NCBI GenBank assembly: GCA_019744775.1
Contig: JAIETZ010000004.1
Coordinates: 372,001 to 436,000 of the forward strand
Length of the DNA stretch: 64,000 nucleotides
Reading direction: 5' to 3'
DNA from: Candidatus Obscuribacterales bacterium
GTDB lineage: Bacteria > Cyanobacteriota > Vampirovibrionia > Obscuribacterales > Obscuribacteraceae
The stretch's first letter is position 1, and every line of letters starts with the position of its first letter. The position numbers and the translations under genes were made by a program. Shown here one piece after another: positions 46,194-53,781 of this stretch. The notes below the pieces were generated by a model that saw nothing but the letters and a program-made list of their open reading frames with translations, made no database searches and was not told the origin of the DNA.

Positions 46194-46453
46194 ATCTCGT
46201 GGTCTATTTCCTGTTGGGCCAGTATCGCCTGATCAAATTCGGGATCATCATTCCATCGTCCCGATAATTCATCGAGATCAGTGTGTGTGGCACCACCAGG
46301 CAAAATTCCTGCCGCCTCACAAAGTGCCTCAACCAGCGCAGTATTCAGGCTTATAGAGTCGGATTTGGCACGCCTGCTCAACAGTTTTTTGACTTGCTCA
46401 GGCACATTCCTAATAGTCAGCTGAACGGTTTTTTGATTATGCATGCTTTTCAT
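46184..46453 (-). CDS. FitA/VapB-like ribbon-helix-helix antitoxin
   Basis: 89 residues. The N-terminal ribbon-helix-helix (KTVQLTIRNVPEQVKKLL, then SLNTALVEALCEAAG) binds DNA. The C-terminal extension DELSGRWNDDPEFDQAIL is the FitA-type segment that wraps the PIN toxin. The ATG at 46453 directly follows a consensus promoter (-10 at 46465-46460), so the message is likely leaderless. Longer frames upstream run through the promoter and are rejected. Confidence 0.88.
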   Translation of the reverse strand: MKSMHNQKTVQLTIRNVPEQVKKLLSRRAKSDSISLNTALVEALCEAAGILPGGATHTDLDELSGRWNDDPEFDQAILAQQEIDHEMWQ

Positions 46454-46488
46454 GTATACATTATATCTGGTAGTGCATACATTGACAA
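46453..46488 (-). promoter_or_regulatory. Sigma-70 promoter and likely operator of the PIN toxin-antitoxin module
   Basis: On the minus strand TTGTCA (46488-46483) and TATAAT (46465-46460) are separated by exactly 17 bases. The -10 is followed by six bases and then the antitoxin ATG, so transcription would begin at or one base before the start codon. Inverted TGTAT/ATACA arms (in TGTATGC and GTATACA) flank the -10 element and are good candidates for antitoxin binding. Confidence 0.7.
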
Positions 46489-46506
46489 ATAACATTCGCG
46501 AATTGG

Positions 46507-46911
46507 CTAAACCAGGGGATTGTCTCCGATGGCGGACTGGATCCCTTTAACGATTTCCTCAAGGGACTTTTCCGAAACGGGCTGCCCTAATGGTCCGTTA
46601 GGGTTCAAGCAAGATTTCGCCATAGTGCTTACATAATCACAACGCGCAAATGAGTCTTTTGGTAACCCGCCTTCGCCCTTCGAAACGAATTTGTGAAACG
46701 ATGGAAAAGGTTTTGCTAAACCGCTGCTGAAAGGAACCACAATCACGTTTTTCAATGCCCGATTACGTGGATCGGTGGAAATAATCAAAACCGGTCGAGG
46801 CAAATGAGGATCGTTGGGAAACACCGGATTGCTTTGGGCCATCCATATTTCGCCACGCCGCGGTACGGGTTGAGTCGCCGCAACTTCAAGTTTCTGTTTT
46901 CGACTACTCAT
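46507..46911 (-). CDS. mazF: MazF/PemK-type mRNA interferase toxin
   Basis: 134 residues. The SH3-like fold is shown by RRGEIWMAQSNPV, RPVLIISTDPRN, VIVVPFSS, and a C-terminal LEEIVKGIQSAI. MazF proteins cut single-stranded RNA at short sequences. The Arg/Glu/Asn set around RGEIW and the RPVLIIS strand are kept. The start overlaps the antitoxin stop by eight bases. It is immediately upstream of the PIN module, giving two toxin-antitoxin pairs in 1.4 kb. Confidence 0.9.
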   Translation of the reverse strand: MSSRKQKLEVAATQPVPRRGEIWMAQSNPVFPNDPHLPRPVLIISTDPRNRALKNVIVVPFSSGLAKPFPSFHKFVSKGEGGLPKDSFARCDYVSTMAKSCLNPNGPLGQPVSEKSLEEIVKGIQSAIGDNPLV

Positions 46912-47149
46912 CGAGACTTTGCCAGAATGAATAGGTGGTTAGCGCGACCCATGAGGCATCTTCTTCCGTTTCAACGTAATTTGCAAAATATGCCTCCTCT
47001 TCTTCCTCCGCCTTTTTCCTCAGCCACATTTCAATAGCCTGCTCAACGGCTTCGCTCCGGTTCACTTTTAACTGCGCTACCTTCTCATCAAGACGATCAA
47101 CGACCGTCTCTCGAACACTGGCAGTGAATTTGCTTTTGCCTTCACCCAT
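46904..47149 (-). CDS. Antitoxin of the MazF module, ribbon-helix-helix type
   Basis: 81 residues. An N-terminal ribbon-helix-helix (KFTASVRETVVDRLDEKV, then NRSEAVEQAIEMWL) is followed by an acidic helix (AEEEEEAYFANYVETEEDA) expected to bind and block MazF. The N-terminus is of MetJ/Arc (RHH) rather than AbrB type, as in MazE-like antitoxins of Mycobacterium. GAGGAATT upstream of the ATG supports the start. Confidence 0.85.
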   Translation of the reverse strand: MGEGKSKFTASVRETVVDRLDEKVAQLKVNRSEAVEQAIEMWLRKKAEEEEEAYFANYVETEEDASWVALTTYSFWQSLDE

Positions 47150-47175
47150 GAGCGAATTCCTCAGACCGTACGGCT

Positions 47176-47215
47176 GGATTCCCTTATGGATTCCATTTTG
47201 TCATACCATTTGTCA
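47176..47215. promoter_or_regulatory. Direct repeats upstream of the MazF module, candidate operator
   Basis: Two copies of GGATTCC (47176-47182 and 47188-47194) and two of CCATTTTGTCA/CCATTTGTCA (47193-47203 and 47206-47215) lie 27-66 bases before the antitoxin ATG. Spacings of 12-13 bases put the copies on about the same helix face, as expected for ribbon-helix-helix autoregulation. A TTGACG on the minus strand just upstream (around 47224) may be a -35 box. Confidence 0.5.
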
Positions 47216-47308
47216 TCCGTCAAGGACAGAGACTATTCAAGGACCCAACTTACCAAGCGGTTGGCAGCCAGAAAGGAACTAGAGAAGAGGAAGATGGTCT
47301 AAAAACAG

Positions 47309-48298
47309 CTAGTGCCATTCATCAGACAAACCAGACGCACGAGGAATTCCCCACTGGTTATCGAAATCATTTTTGAATTCGATTGACTTGCCCTTAATTT
47401 CTTCCCGAAATATTTTGGAACGATCTGGCCAAAATAGATTAGTCACACCAAATAGCGAGGGATGCTTCTTCACCAAATCAACAAAAAGTCTTGAACCATC
47501 GGCAGTTTTTTCTGAGCCTAGAACAATGTTATCTTTGGCTACCCCTTCTCTTACTCTGCGGTCGTGATAAAGCCCCATTAAAAAGACAGCCTCTAAATGC
47601 TCCTGTTGAGGAATCTTGCTAAACATTTTGGCTAAGGTTTCGGCGTCTTGAGATTCCGCAAACGCCGTTAGCGCAGAAACTGTACCTTCATCGAGACTGG
47701 ACTTAGCGCCCTTGGCGCCGAGTGAAGGCGCTTTCTCTACGGCGGGACCAACACCATCAAGCAATCCAGCATACTGATCCCACTCAAAAGCTTTCACATT
47801 CGCACCGGTTGCATCAGCCAATTTTTGCAATCCAATTGGAGCTAGTTCCCCAGCGCCTGCCTCGCAGCTGTTAAAAGTAATACAAGAACCAGGAGCCATG
47901 AAGTTTTTCAACCTGGAAAAGGCGGACAAAACTTTTGGGTCACCAAAACCGTACTTATAACCCCCTAAGGTAAATCCACCTTGTCGAAAACCATGAGCCC
48001 CAATAAAGAGATTTCCTAGTGGCTTACCGTGTTCTTTCACTTGGGAAAGAAGTTCATCCACAATCTGCTCCGGGGAGACTGGATTATTTATCAAAATGAA
48101 ATTCTTGTGCCACTGGCTGTTATTGAAGCTTTGAACTAATTTATCCTGCCCGTTCGGATAACCCGGAATATTATAAGCAGCTACTATCGAGTCTTTGTCC
48201 GCTTGTACGTCATTACGACTATAGGCACAATCCCACAGTCTCGAATCTGTTCCTGCAACGTTAGTTTGACTTTCGCCTTTTTTCTCAAATCCACTCAT
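47309..48298 (-). CDS. Protein with a clan-CD (caspase/CHAT-like) cysteine protease dyad
   Basis: 329 residues, no signal peptide or membrane helix. The segments LGNLFIGAHGFRQGGF (His102) and SCITFNSCEAGAGE (Cys145) have the spacing and context of clan-CD proteases: a strand ending in His-Gly, then a strand ending in a small residue and Cys. The region after about 200 is helical with no known domain. A related group, DUF4347, has a similar core. A role as a regulated protease or effector is inferred. The gene stands alone between the MazF module and rdgB, with GAGGAT before its ATG. Confidence 0.6.
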   Translation of the reverse strand: MSGFEKKGESQTNVAGTDSRLWDCAYSRNDVQADKDSIVAAYNIPGYPNGQDKLVQSFNNSQWHKNFILINNPVSPEQIVDELLSQVKEHGKPLGNLFIGAHGFRQGGFTLGGYKYGFGDPKVLSAFSRLKNFMAPGSCITFNSCEAGAGELAPIGLQKLADATGANVKAFEWDQYAGLLDGVGPAVEKAPSLGAKGAKSSLDEGTVSALTAFAESQDAETLAKMFSKIPQQEHLEAVFLMGLYHDRRVREGVAKDNIVLGSEKTADGSRLFVDLVKKHPSLFGVTNLFWPDRSKIFREEIKGKSIEFKNDFDNQWGIPRASGLSDEWH

Positions 48299-48402
48299 CG
48301 CTGCAAATCCTCATTCGGTGGCTACAACTACTCAGATAAATATAATCTCCCAGCACTGCGAGATCATTGGGGAAATTACGAAAGAAAACGAATGTGCCAG
48401 TC

Positions 48403-48990
48403 TTAGGAAGTTTGTAAAAATGACAATACGGACCGCCAAGCTTGTCCTCTATGAGATACGAGATTCTTTTCCTCATCATTCATTTCAGCAGAAGTAATAT
48501 TGGCTCCTTCGGGAATGAAAATTGGATCATAGCCAAAGCCATTCTGACCTCTCTCTGCAATAGCAATTATGCCATTCCAGCGTTTCTCCGTTTGAAATAC
48601 TATTTTTCCTGTAGGCGCAACAACAGCCATGGCGCAAACGAAAGCAGCTTGGCGCTCCGATTCAAGAATTTCTTTGAGCTCGGTTAACAACTTGGTTCGT
48701 CCATTAGCTTCGTTTCCTTCAGCATAACGAGCGGAGTAAATTCCAGGACGACCATCAAGAGCATCGACACATAGCCCTGAATCATCAGCTACGGAAGTTA
48801 ATCCGGAAAGCTTGGCCGCTTCGGTGGCTTTGATAATGGCGTTTTCTACAAAGGTCGTTCCGGTTTCTTCCGGATCAAAACCTTCAGGAGCAATGACCAA
48901 TTCCAAATCTGAAGTGCCGGCAAACTCTTGAGCAATCTTCATTAGTTCTTTGAGCTTGCCTTGATTTTTTGTTGCTAGACAGATTTTCAT
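48403..48990 (-). CDS. rdgB: Non-canonical purine NTP pyrophosphatase (RdgB/HAM1)
   Basis: 195 residues. Hydrolyses ITP, dITP and XTP to keep them out of nucleic acids. [41 protein letters not shown]-like segment ([11 protein letters not shown], then [10 protein letters not shown]), and [12 protein letters not shown] are diagnostic. It overlaps relA by four bases, a pairing of nucleotide-pool functions. Confidence 0.96.
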   Translation of the reverse strand: [195 protein letters not shown]

Positions 48991-51257
48991 TCGGATTTTT
49001 TGGACTGTGGTCTGTGACGTTGCGGCTTTTGCAGAGGTGTTACGTTTGTGCTAGTGCCTTTGCCGTTTTTCTTTCTGTGGTCTTGGCGCTGGACACGTAT
49101 TACATCGCTTATTAGTCCAATTGCGCCGCCTATGCGATTGAGTTGCTCGATATCCGAAACGTCAATGATAAGGGTAATTGTGGCTGTCTTATCTTCGCGG
49201 TGCGTTTCAACTCGAAGATCTTGCAAGTTTATTTTGTGGTCGGATACTTTCTTAAGGATATCGCCGGCGATGCCTACGCGATCGATACATTCAATAACAA
49301 GTGTTGCTGGATAAGCTTGCTGTCTGTCTGTCGACCAGGCAACGACCATTTGTCGTTCGGCATTTTCCTTTGTCAAATTAGTACAGTCGCTTCTGTGGAC
49401 GGCTATGCCTGAGCCACGGGTGACAACGCCGATAATTTCTTCGCCTGGTACAGGTGAGCAGCACTTAGCTAAATAATGCATTAGTCCGCCGAGGCTGCCG
49501 ACGTTTGCTGCTTTGGCTTCTTGGACAGGTGCGCTAAGCGGTAATTTGGACTTTTCTTTTCTCTCCGACTCACGAGTTTTGTTGACGACTTGCGACATGG
49601 AAATATCGCCATAGCCAATTGCGGCAATAATGTCGTCTACTTCGTTGAGATTTATCTTGCGGCCAATTTCTTTGAAGTTTTCGGACTTAAGAACTTCATC
49701 CAGATTTGATTTGCCGAATTCTGCTTCCAGCATTTGCCTGCCTTGGGCAATGTGCTCTTCGCGGTGGTATTTCTTAAACCACTGTCTGATGCGGTTTTTA
49801 GCGCCGTGGGTTTTGGCTATGTTCAGCCAGTCCATACGCGGACGCGCATTTTTACTGGTAATTATCTCTACAATGTCGCCGTTTTTAAGTTCAGTACCCA
49901 ACGGAATAATTCTGTCGTTGATGCGTGCGCCGATACACTTGTGTCCGATGTCTGTGTGAATGCGGTAGGCAAAGTCAATTGGCGTGGCGCCACGCGGTAA
50001 GTCGAAGACTTCTCCACGAGGGGAGAAGACGAATACCTCGTCGGCAAACAAGTCCATTTTTACCGTGTCGAGATATTCTTGGGCGTCTTTCAAGTCTTGT
50101 TGCCACTCGACCAACTGGCGCAACCAGGATAATTTGCGATCCAGTTGTGAATCAGCGGTTACTGCCTCACCCGATTCTTTGTATTTCCAGTGAGCGGCGA
50201 TACCGTATTCAGCCACTTGGTGCATACGGCGCGTGCGCATTTGCACTTCAATAGGATGACCATGAGGACCAATTACAGCAGTATGCAGCGACTGATAGCT
50301 ATTAGCCTTAGGCATAGCAATGTAGTCTTTAAACCGTCCAGGTATAGGACGGAAAAGCGCATGCACAAGACCCATAACCTCATAACACTTTTGAGTGTCG
50401 GGATCATTTGATAGTTCGCAGTAATTTTTGTCCTCATAGCTTTCGATGATGATGCGAATGGCAAGTACATCGTAAAGCTCTTCAAAAGCTTTTTCCTGCC
50501 GCTTCATCTTCTTCCAGATGCCGAATAAGTGTTTTGGGCGTCCGACTATCTCCGATTCAATTCCTTTTGAAGAAAGTTCGTGGCGAAATTTTGATACCAC
50601 TTCCTCTATAAGCGATTCTCTTTCTTCTCGACTCTTGGCAACAAGCCTTTCAATTTCGGCAAAGTCTTCCGGATAGAGATACTTGAGTCCAAGATCTTCC
50701 AATTCCCATTTCATACGTCCCAAGCCGAATCTATTGGCCAGTGGCGCATAAATTTCCAGTGTCTCTTTGGCTATGTCCTTTTGCTTGTTCGGCGCCATAT
50801 AGTCAAGGGTGCGCATATTGTGCAGACGATCTATTAGCTTCACCAACACAACGCGCACATCATCGGCAATCGCCATGATTAGCTTGCGGAAGTTTTCCGC
50901 CTGACGTTCTTCTTTCGAACTAAAGCTGAACTTACCTAATTTGGTTACGCCCTCGACAATCTGGCGCACGTCCTTACCAAAAGCCTTTTCCATTTCGTCG
51001 CCGGAGACATTACAGTCCTCCAGCACATCGTGCAACAGTCCAGCGCAAATAGTGTCGGCATCCGCGTTGTATTCCGCGAGAATGGTGGCAACTTCGACAG
51101 GGTGAATGATGTAAGGATCTTCCGATTTGCGGAATTGCCCTTCGTGAGCCTTGGAAGCAAACTCATAAGCCTTGCGGACTTTGGCAACTTCCTCCGGTGT
51201 TCGACCTTGCGGTTCCAACACTTCAAAGAGTCTTTTGCCTATAGCTTCCACTGACAC
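48987..51257 (-). CDS. relA: Bifunctional (p)ppGpp synthase/hydrolase RelA/SpoT
   Basis: 756 residues from a GTG. The HD hydrolase domain has AHEGQFRKSEDPYI and LLHDVLEDC; the synthetase domain has the G-loop PKANSYQSLHTAVIGPHG and the RTRRMH motif; then TGS (VFVFSPRGEVFDLP), a zinc-finger-like CC region (AKCCSPVPGEEIIG) and ACT. All catalytic elements for both activities look intact, so it is the Rel type of most bacteria. It controls the stringent response. Followed by rdgB with a four-base overlap. Confidence 0.96.
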   Translation of the reverse strand: MSVEAIGKRLFEVLEPQGRTPEEVAKVRKAYEFASKAHEGQFRKSEDPYIIHPVEVATILAEYNADADTICAGLLHDVLEDCNVSGDEMEKAFGKDVRQIVEGVTKLGKFSFSSKEERQAENFRKLIMAIADDVRVVLVKLIDRLHNMRTLDYMAPNKQKDIAKETLEIYAPLANRFGLGRMKWELEDLGLKYLYPEDFAEIERLVAKSREERESLIEEVVSKFRHELSSKGIESEIVGRPKHLFGIWKKMKRQEKAFEELYDVLAIRIIIESYEDKNYCELSNDPDTQKCYEVMGLVHALFRPIPGRFKDYIAMPKANSYQSLHTAVIGPHGHPIEVQMRTRRMHQVAEYGIAAHWKYKESGEAVTADSQLDRKLSWLRQLVEWQQDLKDAQEYLDTVKMDLFADEVFVFSPRGEVFDLPRGATPIDFAYRIHTDIGHKCIGARINDRIIPLGTELKNGDIVEIITSKNARPRMDWLNIAKTHGAKNRIRQWFKKYHREEHIAQGRQMLEAEFGKSNLDEVLKSENFKEIGRKINLNEVDDIIAAIGYGDISMSQVVNKTRESERKEKSKLPLSAPVQEAKAANVGSLGGLMHYLAKCCSPVPGEEIIGVVTRGSGIAVHRSDCTNLTKENAERQMVVAWSTDRQQAYPATLVIECIDRVGIAGDILKKVSDHKINLQDLRVETHREDKTATITLIIDVSDIEQLNRIGGAIGLISDVIRVQRQDHRKKNGKGTSTNVTPLQKPQRHRPQSKKSE

Positions 51258-51404
51258 TGCGTCTTAAGGGTCCTCATCATCTACCGATGGTCCAAAAACC
51301 GGCTTGGGAAGTCCTAACGACTGCCGGGCTCATAGACCATGTTAATCAAGATTATACATTTGGCAAGACCTGATTAACAGCAAAACAGGCAGCCTTATTT
51401 CGGA

Positions 51405-52484
51405 TTATAAAGCGCCGTCCTGCCGGAAATTTTCGGGATTCGGGAAATCCCCCTGCCAGGCAGTGTCCAAGTTCAATACATAGACGGGCATATCCGGAGC
51501 TAGTTCCGGAGTGATGCGCACGGCATCCTTGGCGGTCGTCACTGCAAGAATGGCGGTGGAATCCTTCATCTCGTCAGAAATTGCTTTCATATCATCAGTG
51601 GAAAACCAGTGGTGATCTGGAAAATCCACTTCTGCAACGACCGTGATACCAAGCCCTTCCAGGCTTGTGATAAAACTTTGCGGTCTGGCAATTGCGCTGA
51701 AGGCCAAAACTGGTTTGTCCTTCAATTCTTCAAGCTGGTGCTCATGCGAATCATCGATTTTAGTGAGCGATTTGTAGACAAAACTGCATGTTGCAATCTT
51801 CGCTTGCGGAGCATGATGGGCAATTTGTTCTTTTAAATTCTCCAGCTTGTCTTCATCTGCATCGTCAGGGACTTTAGTTATAACAACGTATTTTGCTCTA
51901 TTGAGAGCATCAAGATTTTCTCTCAATCTTCCTGCCGGAAGCAAAGCATCATTTTCCGGATTGTCGTAGTAGTCGATTAAGACTATATCCAGATCACGCG
52001 CAAGCGCCCAATGCTGAAATCCATCATCGAGCAGGATGACGTTACAACCATATTTTTCACAGGCGATACGCCCTGTTTCGACACGCTTGCTACCAACGAT
52101 GACTACTGACTTCGGTACAGACTTGGCAATTAAATACGGCTCGTCACCGGAATTTTCACAAGAGGCGAAATTGCCTTGCCCATCTGAAACAACAACATAT
52201 GCATCTTGCGATTTTCTCTTATAGCCTCTGCTGAGAACAGCGACTTTGTAGCCGGCATCAGTAAAGCGCTTGGCCAAATCAATCACTACAGGAGTTTTTC
52301 CTGTGCCGCCGACGGTGATATTGCCGACGCTTACCACAAAGGCCGGCAGTTTGACGCGCTTCTGAAGTCCCAATTGATAGGCTAATCCACGAATGTTTAT
52401 GCCTAAACCATAGAAAAACGAAATGGGAGCAAGCGCCACTTGCCCGAGCTTTTCTAGTGAATCACCGGGATTACCCCAACTCAT
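51405..52484 (-). CDS. lpxK: Tetraacyldisaccharide 4'-kinase
   Basis: 359 residues from the ATG at 52484 with GGGAG upstream (an earlier TTG is less likely). Phosphorylates lipid A precursor at the inner membrane. The P-loop VGNITVGGTGKTPVVIDL, VAVLSRGYKRKS, ILLDDGFQHWALARDLDIVLID and a C-terminal DHHWFS motif are characteristic. Its presence shows that the cell makes lipid A. It overlaps waaA by 14 bases. Confidence 0.95.
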   Translation of the reverse strand: MSWGNPGDSLEKLGQVALAPISFFYGLGINIRGLAYQLGLQKRVKLPAFVVSVGNITVGGTGKTPVVIDLAKRFTDAGYKVAVLSRGYKRKSQDAYVVVSDGQGNFASCENSGDEPYLIAKSVPKSVVIVGSKRVETGRIACEKYGCNVILLDDGFQHWALARDLDIVLIDYYDNPENDALLPAGRLRENLDALNRAKYVVITKVPDDADEDKLENLKEQIAHHAPQAKIATCSFVYKSLTKIDDSHEHQLEELKDKPVLAFSAIARPQSFITSLEGLGITVVAEVDFPDHHWFSTDDMKAISDEMKDSTAILAVTTAKDAVRITPELAPDMPVYVLNLDTAWQGDFPNPENFRQDGAL

Positions 52485-53766
52485 AAACAACTCCCAATTG
52501 CTTTTCCAATATGGACAAAGTCTTTTTCACTGCGCCTTGCGACTCGGACAAGTAACTATTACCGGCTTCTCCAATTGCTTTGCGTCTTGCTTCGTCTTTC
52601 AGAAGAAGTGCCAGATGGAAGTACAGCTCCTTGCCGTCATTCACCATGATCAGAGCATTCTTATCCAAAAGTCCGTTAGCGATGTCTCTTGTCTTGTCGA
52701 TGTGCTTGCCGCAAATCACAGGGACATTGTAAGCGTATGGCTCCAATAGATTGTGACCACCGATTGGAACAAGCGTACCGCCGACAAAGGCTATAGTCGC
52801 TACACAATAGTACTGAGAAAGCTGACCAATAGTATCCAGAATAAAAACATCATTGTCCGATTCAAAGCCTTCGCCACGAGAATAAAGACGTGGATTCAGT
52901 CCCATGGATTTAACCAGTGAAGTCACCGCTTCAAAACGCTCGGGATGTCGCGGCACCAAAATCAAACGCGTAGGAACAAACGATGGGTCCCAACTCCTTT
53001 CGGTGATCAATCGCTTATACACGCTAAGCAAGACAGACTCTTCGCCTTCGTGCGTAGAACCACCGATAATCACCGCGTCACTTGCAGACAGGTTTAACTT
53101 CTTAGCGATCTCAGCCTTGGTCTCAGGTGTAACGGGCTTCAATCCATCAACTTTTAAATTGCCGGGACAAGTCCCTGGAATTTCGATGCCGGCAAGAGAG
53201 CGATAGCGTTCGAGGTTTTTCGGCGACTGAGCGGAAATAAAGCTGAAACTGCGTACCACTGGTCCAAAGAAAAAGCTCAGTTTTTTGTATGTCTTAAATG
53301 ATCTTGGCGAAATGCAACCGTTTATCACCATGACTGGAATTTTCCGCTTGGCACATTCGTGCATAAAACCAGGCCAGATCTCTGTTTCAACAATTGCTAC
53401 TAGAGCCGGATTAATTGCCTTCAGCCAATTGTTGAGGGCAAATGGCAGGTCTAATGGGAAATAAAAGACTGTTGCCCATTCTCCGACCTTTTCTTTGGCC
53501 TGTTGTTGTCCAGTCGCTGTTGCAGTCGAGACAGCCACCGGAATATCCGGATGAGTCTCATGAAACAGCTTGATCAATGGAAGAGCAGCGTTAAACTCAC
53601 CGACTGATACGCAGTGGAACCAAATTGGCTTTTTGCTGAATGGTCCAATGCCGGCGGGGACCGAGCCAAATTTTTGGGCAAGACCTTTTCTGGTCTTTGG
53701 AATAAGCAGAAGGAACGGCCCTGCCACCAGCAAAACTATAATCACAACCAAGTAGTAAATAAGCAC
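52471..53766 (-). CDS. waaA: 3-deoxy-D-manno-octulosonic acid transferase (Kdo transferase)
   Basis: 431 residues from a GTG with AAGGAA upstream. An N-terminal membrane anchor (YYLVVIIVLLVAGPFLLL) is followed by a GT-B fold: WFHCVSVGEFNAALPL, TATATGQQQAKEKVG, VAIVETEIWPGFMHECAKR, GNLKVDG, LVPRHPERFEAV and FVGGTLVPIGGHNLLEP. Adds Kdo to lipid A. It begins 15 bases after priA and overlaps lpxK. Confidence 0.96.
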   Translation of the reverse strand: MLIYYLVVIIVLLVAGPFLLLIPKTRKGLAQKFGSVPAGIGPFSKKPIWFHCVSVGEFNAALPLIKLFHETHPDIPVAVSTATATGQQQAKEKVGEWATVFYFPLDLPFALNNWLKAINPALVAIVETEIWPGFMHECAKRKIPVMVINGCISPRSFKTYKKLSFFFGPVVRSFSFISAQSPKNLERYRSLAGIEIPGTCPGNLKVDGLKPVTPETKAEIAKKLNLSASDAVIIGGSTHEGEESVLLSVYKRLITERSWDPSFVPTRLILVPRHPERFEAVTSLVKSMGLNPRLYSRGEGFESDNDVFILDTIGQLSQYYCVATIAFVGGTLVPIGGHNLLEPYAYNVPVICGKHIDKTRDIANGLLDKNALIMVNDGKELYFHLALLLKDEARRKAIGEAGNSYLSESQGAVKKTLSILEKQLGVVYELG

Positions 53767-53781
53767 TCTGGATTCCTTCTC

